A stretch of DNA of 64,000 bases from Apostichopus japonicus (taxonomy: Eukaryota; Echinodermata; Holothuroidea; Aspidochirotida; Stichopodidae): NCBI RefSeq assembly GCF_037975245.1, contig NC_092580.1, positions 2,267,501 to 2,331,500 on the forward strand, read 5' to 3'. The notes beneath the pieces were generated by a model. It saw only the letters and a program-made list of their open reading frames with translations. It was not told the DNA's origin and did no database searches. The position numbers and the translations under genes are program-made. Shown one piece after another: positions 11,204 to 23,545 of this stretch (position 1 is its first letter; each line of letters starts with the position of its first letter).

Positions 11204-14200
11204 GGCCAAGCCGATATGGCTCTGGGCGAAAATCATGGTTATTGTAATATATGTAACTTAATATATTGATTATGTCCGGGAGTTTTGCAACATTAATTAA
11301 AATACAAGGTATTACCCAGAGTCGGTCTGAGGCATACATTGTTACCAGCTCGGTGGCATTATAACCGGTGGCACTTGGTCATTCAGACTAATGGCGCACC
11401 GTTCTTGCACGTTGGATGAAACCAGCATTTGTTATGACCAAAAGCAAACTTAGTGCCCTTTGCCACGTCGGACCCAGCGGCGCCACCGACTCCGACCCGG
11501 TAAACCGGTACCATCAATTCGCCCCTGGTATTATTAATATCTTGCTTTAGCGCATTACAGTCATAAGACAAAACCACACTGTAGCATTTCTTAAAATAAC
11601 ACGTTAACCTTAATTTTAACTTGTACTTGGTAGCCTATGTACTGTCCATTCTCCCGATTATGAGAAGAGTCTATAAATCATGACATCACGCTTGGAATTC
11701 AATGTTTATAAACAAAGATAAAGCTGATAATTTAGAATAACATGCTACATTTATGATAAGAAAGAAATGAAAAACTTTCTCGTATTGTGTGGCTGAAACA
11801 CAGACCAAAAACCCCAATGTTATAAATGTGTAGTTCTATAAATCATATCTTAGATTATTATTTTTGCATCGCAATATGGAACAGTCATAAAACGAGAGTG
11901 TCAAATTAGACCTCTGTCTCTTTTCTCCAGAATCATTGCTCATTTTAGATGGACTAGCCCTAAATATCACATCTTATGATGGATGGCCTGCTCGAAAAAT
12001 CTTGTTTATAGATTCCATTATACAAATCACATTCATGACGTAATAAACCATAGCTCATTCTGTTACTTTGATTGATTGCATTGAGGATCATTTAGATCAT
12101 CGATAAGTTACCTTCGGGCCAGTTCCATTAATCTAGGAGAAATAGGGATTTGTTTTTATAAATGTGTAGACTTAATTAGATAACCACATCCCCTCGAACC
12201 GAACTGGAGCCTCTGGAATTATGTATTTAATAGACACTGCTCAGCGCCGTGCTCAATAATGTCAATCAAAGCTCAACTAAAAACCAAACCATGCATAAAC
12301 AAAATTTGAGATTAAAATGATACTTACCTATAAAGATATCTATCTTTATATATGCTGAGATATCTAAAAGCCTCCGATTTATATAAAATACTCCACAACG
12401 TATGTTTCCATAATAGAGAGAATTAAAACGTGTCTGGATTTGAAAAAAAGAATCAACAAATTCCGGCTTCGACCTTTCTTAGCGGGTAATGAAGGCACCG
12501 TGTCTAAAGTTCTTACAATATAACTATACAGCGTACACATAAACCTCCTTGGGGATAAAGGTAACCTGTGTTAATCCACTTTCAAGTCGGAATCGTCCTG
12601 TAGTTTGGATGATTTCATATAGGCAGATCAAAGCAATCTTTTCCTTCTAATTTGTACAAGCTTTCACAGTCTTAGCGAAACACTGCTCAAAGGGATAGTA
12701 ACTTAGACGTGCATCAACGCAGTAAGCAACTTACAATGGATAAAAAACAACAGCAACACACAATTGAGAAGATTCGATTTTCCTTTACCTGCACACGAGT
12801 TGGTTCTTTCGTGCCTGAGGTCTTAGTTCCGTATCAGTAGAGCCATTCAAGATCCTCAGATGTGGTTAAATTAACTAGAATGTATCTTATTGAAGGAAAA
12901 TTATTTCGGGACCTTAAAATAGCTGGATGTATGTTCACTTAAGAGACAAGGGGCGTATCGCGGTAAACCCACGATCCATATACACGATCAATATTACTGT
13001 GGTTAGAAGTAAGAATTAAGAAGGCTTGTTGATCATTAAACAAATGATAACTATAAATATTTTAATACCTCTCAGCTCAGTGGCGTCCCATGTCCATGTC
13101 AAAAGAAAAGGTAAAACATGCCAAAGCGACATATTTTAACGGTATAGGCCTATATGTAATCTTTATCCATAAATGTTATCAACAATTTTACCAAATCCTA
13201 GATATCATAATCACTTTAGTTTTCCGATTAAAATGCCTGATTCGTTTCTCTTTCAGTTTGAAAACATTTTATTGACATTAAACTATATGATTGGTAAGCA
13301 AAGCACGTGTTTTGGAAATGATATCGCATATGCTCCTTGCATAGTAGATATTCCACACTGCACTACAGTATTACATCAAGCACGAGATTGTCACGTGACA
13401 TTCTCCACCAGGAGAGATCAACTTGCCTCTCATTACAACTTTCTTGCCTCAATTCAACCACGTCCTATCAAATCATAGTATTTTCAACGTACTTTTCTAC
13501 ATCCGACCAATTAACTCTGTGTGATTTACGATGTATGCAGTAAATCCGTCCTCAGAAGAAGCTTAAGAGCAACTATATCAAACTTCAATGTGAATAAAAC
13601 CCAACGTATATCTATTGCCACGACCAAATTAATTAAACTAGGTTTGCATAATTCAGATTTTGCAATTATATCATAGAATAAACCTATCCGATCCGTCTTG
13701 CCGAAGGATGTGATTTGAACATTGGTATATAATTGTATATGTTACCGATTGTATGTAGGCATATATAGTCGTAAAGTACTGGTGTCAGGCACGGAAGGGG
13801 CTGTCACTCATTAACGCTGCTTCAATTATATCGAAGATTCAAGAACAATTTGAATCAACTTAAGTACCTGAATGGGGGGGGGGGTGATTGTTGGGGGGGG
13901 ATAAGTGATGTTCATAGCAAACGCCGTCGGGACTCTTGGTAGTTGCCACTAAAACTAATATTTTACTAATAAAACATTAATGCAGACTTCACAGAATAAC
14001 ATATACGTTGCAAGATTCTGAGGTTACCGTTTAGTAGTTACATAAATACATTTCATGTAGGTGTAACATGCCACTAATATTCAATTGTTTACTGTCTTCT
14101 TATACCTAGATTATGATCACGGCTGCGTGTTTGAATGTTCACATAATGGATTCTTATTCCTTTTTAATAGATTCACACTAAAGAGACTATAAAGAATACA

Positions 14201-15641
14201 TATTTAAGGAGGAATGTTTTTAACTTCAGGATATGATTCACACAAATAAAGCCTCGTAGAAAACTTTTATTTCATACTGTTTTCCTGATTTGTCTTATTT
14301 TTCTATAGATAATATTTTCTTTTACAGTGATTTGTTTTTGTTAGATAATAAATGATCACGTGGGTGTGACCATTATTTGTAAACCACATTTACAGCTTGC
14401 TTGTCATGTTTTGAATCAACAAACGGGGGGGGGTGGCAATATACATTGTAATGCAAGGATAAATGAACGAGAAGTTCCTTAATGTCCATGCATATCTAAT
14501 TGATTAAAAAGGTTAATATATTGTTTTAAAGGAAAACAACCAAATTGGTTTAAACAATCCATAGTTTTCTATTTTGCTTATGTGCTTCACATTTTTAGCA
14601 GCACTCCCTGAAACAATTATTCTTACATTGTCCTTTACGCGAAAGGATCATATACATAGTTCATATAAAACTGCAGTAACCACTGAATATAAAACATTAC
14701 AGAAAACATATATGTATGGATTGTTGCAGTGAATAGATGGCGCCATATCGTATTAAGTTAATGTTTTCATCAATGGTCGTCGCCAACTGAATCATGAGGC
14801 GGAAATTACATTTCATGGTGGTTATAGCTCTGGTCGGTAAAGAATAGATTGTTTTTTTCTTCTAATGTTGTTGTTCATTGGTCCTAGGCTGACAACTTAT
14901 GGAATATGGTTAAATATACATTCGAAAAGAAGTAATATGAATTAGTCCTAATCAGCCTTCATTGTGTACGACACCCCCTTCCCCTTTAGCCCCCCCGTCT
15001 GCATGGCTTATAACATTTTGTTTACAAAAGGAATTCTGACAAAATTAAGTCCCTCTATTTTACTGGAAAGTAGCTGTTATTATATTTTTCAATCTTTCCT
15101 CAATCTAATAATTGACTGCTAACTGTATCTACATCGAAAGAAGGTTATACTTGTTGACATTCTACCAGTTCACAAATATGTTAATTCTTGTTTTGTCTTG
15201 CTTTATACCAGCCTTTCAAACTGTGATAAGTGTAAACCGGTGGCTCTCTCTTTGGAGATAACAACAAATCAGGTTCGAAGATTAGCAGATTTAACCAGAA
15301 GAAGAGAAGGAAGCTTAAGGGATGAAAAGGAAAAACGCCTTATCTTATCACTTGAATGGTTTTATAAGATTTTAATTGTGTTTACTTGTGACTAAGCCCT
15401 ATGATGACCTTACAAAGGTCAAAAGGATTGTACAATATGTCAGACCCTTTGTTTTTCTAAATCAGTTTCGAACAAATAGGGCAGGGTAGCGTTATGGTTC
15501 ATTATTGTTGAGGTTTTAAGGTTTGACAGGTATATTAAAATTAAGGTAAACAATACCACCAACTGATCGAGCTACAGTTTAAACTCTCTTCTGCAATAAA
15601 TGAAGGGTTGATGTCACTGAAAGCCTTTTAACGCCCTAGAC
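11204..15641. other. Long stretch with no recognised gene
   Basis: AT-rich DNA with G11 and G8 runs at 13874-13884 and 13893-13900, a G9 run at 14425-14433, and one TAGGCCTA octamer at 13145. Open frames at 13090-13543 and 15198-15395 show no domain I recognise. Nothing else is supported. Confidence 0.4.
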
Positions 15642-16013
15642 CAGGGTTGTCCAACCTTTTGCAGAGGAGGGCCACATGAAATGATTATGATGAAGGAGGG
15701 GGTCGCATGAACCCTACGCTCGATTTTTCGATTTTTTGCCCGAAGCCAAGGCAACAAAATGTGAGCACTGCGCGCGGAGCGCACTGATTTATTTTCCTTC
15801 CTGATAAAACAGATAAGTTCAGCCGCCCCCCCCCCCCCCTCCGCTGAGAGAGTGTCACACAAACTGACCTGTATGCAGTTTTTTGGACCCAGAAGGTTCG
15901 AATGATTGATTATTTAGCTTCAAATTGTTATCAATAAATCTGCTCACTAAAATTTCGAACCGTAGAGCATCTCTGGCGGGCCGGACGCAACCCTGCGGTG
16001 GGCCGGACTGATT
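15642..16013 (+). mobile_element. Charlie-like hAT fragment, right end missing
   Basis: It begins CAGGGTTGTCCAACCTTTTG at 15642, followed by GCAGAGGAGGGCCACATG. This is the characteristic start of Charlie-type hAT transposons, whose members typically begin CAGGGGTGTCCAAACTTTT. The bases before it, CCCTAGAC, fit the known Charlie target preference (an nTCTAGAn-like octamer). Further in, near 15977-16012, are two GGGCCGGAC blocks typical of the subterminal part of the other end. The expected closing inverted repeat and a second CCCTAGAC are not found, so the copy looks 3'-truncated or badly decayed. There is no transposase frame. Confidence 0.65.
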
Positions 16014-17321
16014 TTAATGAATGAAATAGCTCTCCTCAAATTTATTTTTCTTCAAAAATATTTTGAGAAATGGGCCCATGTGAGTTATATTTTAAAGATT
16101 AATCGGGGACTTCTTTTCACAAGTTCCTTTCATGGCTCACTGTATAATACATGCGCTAGTATTTCAAAAATATTAAATTAGATACTACATTTTACCTTAA
16201 TTAGTTACTCGCTTAATTAACGGCATGTAATACAGCAAGTGTTGTATATATGCCACATTAGTTGTTGACAGTTTACGAGTATAACGGTGCAGGTGGGGGG
16301 GGGGGGGGGGTTGCGGAACTGCACATTATGCCCGGACCTGGCTACGAAGCTGAATATACAAACATGATCTAGTCTTTGTTTATTCATGTATAATATTTAT
16401 TGTCCAAAGGCCTATATGTTAGCAACATATCATGCAGTGAAATTAAAGATTTTCCAAGACGGCATTCTCTGATTTGATTTGTATACGGGTTAAATCTTTG
16501 TTATATGATACAAAGTGTCCTCGTGTATAGAGTTCTCTGAAAGCTTGTGTGAGGACTGTGAAACCATCTGTAAAGAAATGGATATGGTTTGTAGTTTCAA
16601 TGAAAAGGAAACATTCATTGAATCTTGTCTCTTTACCGACAACAAAAAATGGGGGGGGGGGATTTTGTTTACTTCCACACTCCACAAAAGCTGGACTTGT
16701 TCTGAAAGCAGCCAATCAGAATGCTATCAAAAGACGTTAACCGTTCGTTGCAATTATGTTAGCCAGTTCTTTAAATGTAAATCCTACTTTATTAACAAAA
16801 TTCTTTGAAGATACCGAAGGTAAACAACCGTCATGGCTAACCAGTGACAAGAATTGCAAAGGTCATATTATCTAAGGTGAAATTGTTTACAACAACACAT
16901 TTTGCATTAATAATAATGTAGATGTTCTTAATGGGATGATGGTGTTGCAAACGTTGACTGTGTTAAAAACATAGACGTACATTTCATGCACTCTGCAAGC
17001 TAGTATGTGTGGTATCACGAAAATGTGAATTTTCTAAAGATCGGTAGATTTTGTGAATGTGTCTTGTTTTTGAAGGACATTCGTTGTAAAAACATGACAG
17101 ACACTCCCTTTGTCCCCAGTACTTGGACTAAACAAGTGTTTATCCGACAAACATTAATTATTAAATAAGTAAGCTAAAGATTGGATACATCAGTATGTAT
17201 AGAGCCCTGGGCTTCACTGGTGCGAATCCGGTCAGGCCATAGTTCTTTGCTCTTTCCAATAATTAATTATCTCCAAACTTTTATCTCAAGAGATAAGAAC
17301 AAGATACTGATATGAAATTAG
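16014..17321. other. Stretch with no recognised gene
   Basis: Contains a G16 run at 16295-16310 and a G11 run at 16651-16661. Overlapping open frames at 16443-16808 on both strands (63-97 codons) span the G11 run. None shows a domain, and the mutual overlap argues against any of them being real. Confidence 0.4.
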
Positions 17322-17408
17322 GGCCATCAAAGTGTGGCTCCCAGCCCTAAGGCCATCAAAGTGTGGCTCCCAGCCCTAAGGCCATCAAAGTGTCGCTCCC
17401 AGCACTAA
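17322..17408. repeat. 29-bp tandem triplicate
   Basis: Three near-identical head-to-tail copies of a 29-bp unit starting GGCCATCAAAGTGTGGCTCC (17322-17350, 17351-17379, 17380-17408). The third differs by two substitutions. Such low divergence in otherwise unique sequence suggests a recent local duplication. Confidence 0.95.
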
Positions 17409-20400
17409 GGGCCCAATTACTATCATTCCTACATGTCGCGGTAAGATTTTTGGTTTGAGGTGAAAATGGGATGTCTCGTTTAAAAAGAAAGGATAACACA
17501 AATTCGGTAAAATATTAGGTAATCATAGATATGTTTACGGTTAGTGAAGATGATATCACAACAACACTTCACACTGATGTTATGCACAGTATAATAAAAT
17601 GGAAAACAACTTAATAAAGTCCGAATTTCTTGTGGCTCTATGACATCATACATATGACAAAACGTCAGGTCCCCACATTCCTCCCCCTTCTTACCTCTAT
17701 CCATCTCTCTCTCCTTGCTTAACTCACATGTACATTACTCATTGTTTCAATTTGTGAGTTTAGACATGGGGCTCGAAAGAAAATGACATGTTCGTTAACT
17801 TTGTAATTCATGTTTCGCATTGCTATGATTTATGAATGATGCTCATGGGGTTTATGGATTTCGTGTTTGCATTTATTAACCAGGCAAATCTAGCGAGGCC
17901 CTTCACACGCTACGATACAAACGAGAACGCATGGATAAAGAATACTAACTGTCAGTAAGACACCTCCAACACCACAAAAAACACCTCCAACACCACAAAA
18001 CACCCAACACCACAAAAAATAGATATAACCAGAGATACCGTCTAAAGTAACAAGTACAGTTGTGATCTGATTGTTAAACTGGGGGGGGGGGTCCACTGAC
18101 GTCACACCTTTACAAAGCCGTCCAAGCTTTAAGAGGGGGTACGGTCCGGCCATTCATTGCACTTAATGCTAGTAATTCCCAGCGAATGTAACACTATTGG
18201 ACATTATAAGCTCATAGTTAGAATTCCTAAGCGAGATGATTTGATAAACTTGCTTCTCCTATAACGGTGTTTGTCTTCGTAACTGGGCCCGGTTGACACG
18301 GCAGGCCAAGATGAAAATCGCAGCATGCAACACAATGCAAATACCAGCATTGAGTTCTGGTCTTTGTAGTATCAGCATTCCTATAACATTCATCTGCTTA
18401 TTAAAACAGATGGACTGAGAATGTTGCCTCAAAGTACATTGTGTCATTTGCGTATATGTTGTAGACAGATTATCTTTGTTAACCCCGATTCCTTTCTACA
18501 TATCTACATCTTACTTGATGGCTTCCACTTCATCGTAAAGGGATAACGAAATAATGTGAGGAAGTCCTTCAGTAGAAAGTAATGTTATCTCAATTGATCG
18601 ACCTCCAGCAAAATTATCTCGATAAGGATTAGATGGCTACTTTATAAAAGAGAAAATCACCCTCCTACCGGCATGTGTGAATAGCTAAGGTCTTTTGAGA
18701 TTATCAACAACACAGAAAAAAGGTATGGTAGCGACAAGACGAAATGTTTCTTAAAGCTTATATGCTAAAGACAGAACTATTTTAACGAGCTTCTGTGTGT
18801 TTTCATTGCTATTATTTGGGCCCCGTTGAGACGCTTCGACTGTCACATGTTTTCTATGGGGTGCTGTTCACAGTTTTCCTTTTCAGGACAACAAGAGAGC
18901 GGTTGGTTTAACCAATCTTGTTAAGTAATCCATTCATTTGGGCCAATTGGTGCCGTATTTGAAATGTGTCGGGGAGACTTACAATGGATCAATAAACATA
19001 TAAATCTAGAGTATACATCTTTTTACGAGATACGTCAACATACATTAAAACAACGGTACGACAGTTACAAACAAACTTATTGGCGTATATGCTATACTTG
19101 TGCTGCAGTTTGCTACTTGGATACTCCTTATTCGAATAAGAAATAAAATAAATGTCATTTCATCTTTTCCATTTCTCTTAATGAGAGAGTCACAGATTAT
19201 TTCATCTACAAACAGAAAATTTGTATCCCACAAATTTTATGCAAAATTTCCAATTTAATTTTTAAAATTTATTTGCAGCTGTTTGAAGCTTGGGCTTAAT
19301 TTCATCAGTTTCTGATGTGAAGTTGGTTGATTACATTAGCCGATTATGTTTTTAGACACATTATCTATCCTATAGCCGTTTAAGTATGATAACACCTGAC
19401 AAGGTCAGCTCAAAACAATGTATTGCGTCATCGACATAGATCTCCGTGGATTTGATTAGGAAGCCAGGCCCCGCTGTTAACCTTATCATGAAAGATTATG
19501 ATATTAATAAAGGTAATCATTAGTATATATACGACATTCCAATGACTGATTGAGGCTTTGATCACCATAAACTGATTGTCATAAGGAAATTAACTATAGA
19601 GTCTTAACAGTAATGATAGACCAATTTCATTACAATCTTCGTATAGTTTGTCACGTTAGGGGAGACGAGAAAAAATAGTACTGTAGTCTCACTGCTTCCC
19701 AGTGTTGTAGTGCCAGGAATAGAGACTGCACTAATGGTAAAACTCGTCCTAGATGGAAAGGAAACCTATGTCATACCATATTAATATAGTTTATATAGTG
19801 TCTTTATTGGATTTATTCAAATCTGGACATATGATTATTGACTAGCTCACATATAGTAAGGTGATGCATTTATGAGACAATTGGCCTGCCATGAAGCAAA
19901 TTAGTTGTCATCTGGGCACAGGGTAAAGGCTGAGAACTTCGTTCCATTCTGCCTCTTACCGATCTGACACTGAATCAGCGGTTCAAATCAACTTTCCATC
20001 AGACAATGCTGTTCTGAGAGTAAAATATACAGGTTCTATATATGCTTCTGTGTTTGTTGTTTACTACATATAGATTATGCTTATATAATTTGATTACAAC
20101 AAGTCAAAAGTCGGGACGTGTCTACAGCTTTGCTGCTACTTGGTAAAACTTGCATCAAATAAGAACAGACTGTCTATACTGCAGTGATCCTCCTATTATA
20201 ACATATCATCGATCACTGCCACTCAACTCTGACCAGACAAGACAAAACGCCACCGTTATTGTGATAGTATTCACAGAAATGGCGCTACAATTACGATTGC
20301 ATGCATGGGTTTTTATTTCCAAACAGGGAAGGAGGCATATGGTGGGGTAGTCTGTATTATGCGGTAACTCAGGTACCTCTTTTTTGGGTATTTAATTGGA

Positions 20401-20950
20401 TGTTTTATTTTCAACACACATGATTCAGAAATACAGATATTTCTAGACGAATGTCAACGACGAAACACAAGGCTTGCCATCAGCTGGCTTCATCTAATAT
20501 CTTCAGAAGAATAGGGTTTCCAAATGAGCTATTGTAAGTTAAACAACCCTTGGGATTTTCTATAACAAGTAAACGTACCTGGGAATTTAATTCATTCTTA
20601 ATTCTTCGGAGAATTATTCTTATGATATATACGTGTCATGTCTTTATCAGACATAACTGCATTTATGTTTGGCTATAAGCATTGAGCACATACGAAAAAA
20701 TGTACGGTAAAGGAAATTGACATCTCCACAGAATTCCCATGTATAGAACGCCACTCCTATATAATGTGTATAAATGTTACGTAATGTTATATAACGACCT
20801 TAATAGGCAAAGAAGGGAACTTGGATTCGGTTTATGAGTTTGAATTATCTGCCATGGGAAAGCTTATTACTTCAGTGACTGCTGATACTCTATGGTATAG
20901 CAGCGTGAACAAAAAGACCTAATCTAGCCCTAAATTCGGCTACCGGCTTA
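17409..20950. other. Stretch with no recognised gene
   Basis: A short CACCACAAAA-type imperfect tandem repeat lies around 17960-18020, and a G11 run at 18081-18091. The open frames here (60-87 codons) have no recognisable domain; the one on the minus strand at 17890-18153 is partly encoded by the short repeat. Nothing else is supported. Confidence 0.4.
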
Positions 20951-21060
20951 AAAGTCACCCAAAAAAAGAACCTAGGCACGAAAAAAACCAAACAACGAAC
21001 CGACTTATCCGCTCTCAACCCCAGGCCCTCTTGTATAGAGGCTGTGAATGTGTGATCAAC
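20951..21060 (+). repeat. Dispersed repeat family C, copy 1
   Basis: Starts AAAAGTCACCCAAAAAAAG, then CCTAGGCACGAAAA, ACCAAACAACGAACCGAC and CTTGTATAGAGGCTGTGAA. It aligns over about 55 bp with 23480-23540, and its right half aligns with 52170-52235. All three are in the same orientation. Ends are not defined and no target duplication is seen, so the class (SINE, MITE or other) is unknown. Confidence 0.7.
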
Positions 21061-23041
21061 GTCAGGTGTGTATCACGAATCTCCTACAAGGGGAACATTA
21101 ATGCTACACATGATATTAGCCAATTATGACCGAGAAGCGATAACAGAATGTTGTCTTTAACTTGTCAGTATATCAATACGCGTAACGAATCAAGTCCAGC
21201 AATAAGGTTATCTATAGAAAGAACAAAAACCTACCATATTATCGTGTAAATTATTGATGACCAGATTCATTCAAAACAACTTATGAATAATGTAAAAATA
21301 TGAGAAAAATATAAGGATAAATACTAAATCATTATTTTACTATCTCTGAACATTTAATTGAAATAATTGGGAAAAATCTTGCAACAGATAAGCTTTATAC
21401 CTCACATTTATGTACTTAGTTGGTTGACCTTACTTAAATTTAAGGGATGACCTTACGAGATACTGCTCATCCCCCCTCCCCTCCCTTGCATGATTCATTA
21501 GAGGTGTATAGGTGTAACGATTAATTACTAAATCAAATGTTCCCGAATATTTGAGTGAATTATGTTTACAGTATAAAATATGTCGTGCGTTGAACGTTGT
21601 TGGATTGTGCAATTCGATATTCAGTTAATTCAATGAATCTACACTGGCAGAAGTGATTTCAGGATCATTATAATGTGATACGACTACAAAAGAATAATGA
21701 ATTACAGAAAAATATTGGGAGAGTATTTTTAACTCGAAAAGTAAAACTGCTATAGATTACCGAGATCAAATAAACTAATTTATGTAAAAAAATTATAATA
21801 CAACATTTTACAATAATTTTTTTTAATAAACATATAAAATAATTTAAGATATTTGGTGTAAATCCGACAGGTAAATACCACTTTGAAAATAAAACTAAAA
21901 TGTTCTTAAGATGACCACATCTTATAATGATAAAGATGAGTTGCGGTTTGCATTTCGTCTTCTATAATATTTTATCCCATAGAATCTAGCTTTATAATAT
22001 TGTTTTCCTGCAAATTGCAAGTTTTACCGTCAAGAAAACTTAGCTATGGAAGACATTAAAGATCCTGAGTTGATATCTAAGGCATATCGCTCATAATTAT
22101 AATCCATCATGAGTCTTTGATGATACCTCCCTGTAATATCGATCTAAACCAGCATCAAAATGATTTTATTCCGCATGGGCATGGTTTGGGGGTGGGGAGG
22201 GGTGGGGGGTATGGATAGGAATGATATTTCAAATCTTAAAACTTCTTTGAATAGGCTTTAGTGCGTGAAATATTAAAGGATAACTATGACAAGACAACAA
22301 CTTTAAACAGGCAAATCCACAGTTTCCCTACCGATCGAAGTTGTCCTTCATTACGATAAAGTTTAGTTATATGCAGTGTCTACTCTTCCTGAATAACCTA
22401 CAAATGCTATTCGCATTACTGATAGTACCGACTCGCAACTTACAATTCTCAGATATATAGACTGCATATGATTATGTTTGGTATATACTACTCTTATTCG
22501 CAACAGCAACAAACGAAGTTGTATATGTGTGCGCAGAATGGGTACAAATTTGTAGGCATGTTATTACATTACTCATTAACTCCAATAAATTTAAACCAAA
22601 GAAAAACACCCCGTAATATTACTTTCACATCTTACAATGAAAATATCCGAATAAACCATGACAGCGACGCTATAACCACTGCTTAAACTTTGGTTGTCAA
22701 TTTTCTTTTTTAGAGGGGTGGGGGTGGGGGTGGGGGGGGGGTGGGGGGGGGGGCGGGTGAACAAACAGGTGAACAATTATATGCTGTTTCCCTTGAATGC
22801 AATAAGAGCATAACCACAGTAATGGCTGTCATATATCGACAATGGAACGAAGAGCTCACTTGTGATTGCCAAAAAAAGTCAAAAGCTAAAGGAAAGTGTC
22901 AATAATGCTTGGATTAATCTCTGGGGTTAATTGGTGGGATTAGGGTCGAGGAATCTCACGCTGACTATAGAGCACTTCAAGTCAACCAGTAGGTGGTGCA
23001 TTCAGCAAACAGCTTGATATGGCTTAATTCAGAATGACTCA
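21061..23041. other. Stretch with no recognised gene
   Basis: AT-rich DNA. A G-rich patch at about 22180-22212 and a very G-rich block at 22713-22757 (several runs of 4-11 G separated by T or C) are strong candidates for G-quadruplexes. No gene is recognised. Confidence 0.4.
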
Positions 23042-23045
23042 TCGA

Positions 23046-23051
23046 TAGATT

Positions 23052-23083
<32 letters not shown>
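23046..23083. repeat. (GATA)n microsatellite
   Basis: About nine uninterrupted GATA units. The first units on the left are interrupted. Confidence 0.95.
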
Positions 23084-23084
<1 letters not shown>

Positions 23085-23473
23085 AGAGGCATGTAGTCAA
23101 ACAGCTCTGGAAGTTCAGATCATATCACACATATATCTGAAGGGTTTTTGAACATACATTATAAGGTTTCTACTCTTTGCACATGAGCTAACATAAATGA
23201 AACAAAGATTACCTATAGATGTGACCTTAACATTTAATAACACATGGGATGGAGGAGGAATTTTGATCAATTTTATATAATGTATAATTGGTTTCATGGG
23301 AATATTATTTATGAGAATATTGCCCTGATATGATCCACTTTTCAAGAAAGAGATATGTCAGTAATAAAATCCTGCCTCAAGATATACCAAAGCGATTTAA
23401 CTATTATAATATGAAAATAGTTTGAATTTTGTAAAGCTATACAGAAACTTATGTAGTGTTAACCAGTTACTTT

Positions 23474-23545
23474 TTAAGAAAAAGTCGCCCAGGAAAGAAC
23501 CTGGGCACGAAAACCAAACTACCAAACGACTGATCCGTTAACCAG
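23474..23545 (+). repeat. Dispersed repeat family C, copy 2
   Basis: Contains AAAAGTCGCCCAGGAAAG, CCTGGGCACGAAAA and ACCAAACGACTGATCCG. It matches copy 1 at most positions, with short indels in the A-rich parts. The copy ends soon after GATCCG, whereas copy 1 continues. Confidence 0.7.

Noticed and set aside
13078-13098. CAGTGGCGTCCCATG, resembling a hAT left end
   Set aside because: No inverted right end and no 8-bp duplication could be found.
17212-17235. GGTGCGAATCCGGTC, T-arm-like
   Set aside because: Isolated; no matching acceptor or D arm upstream.
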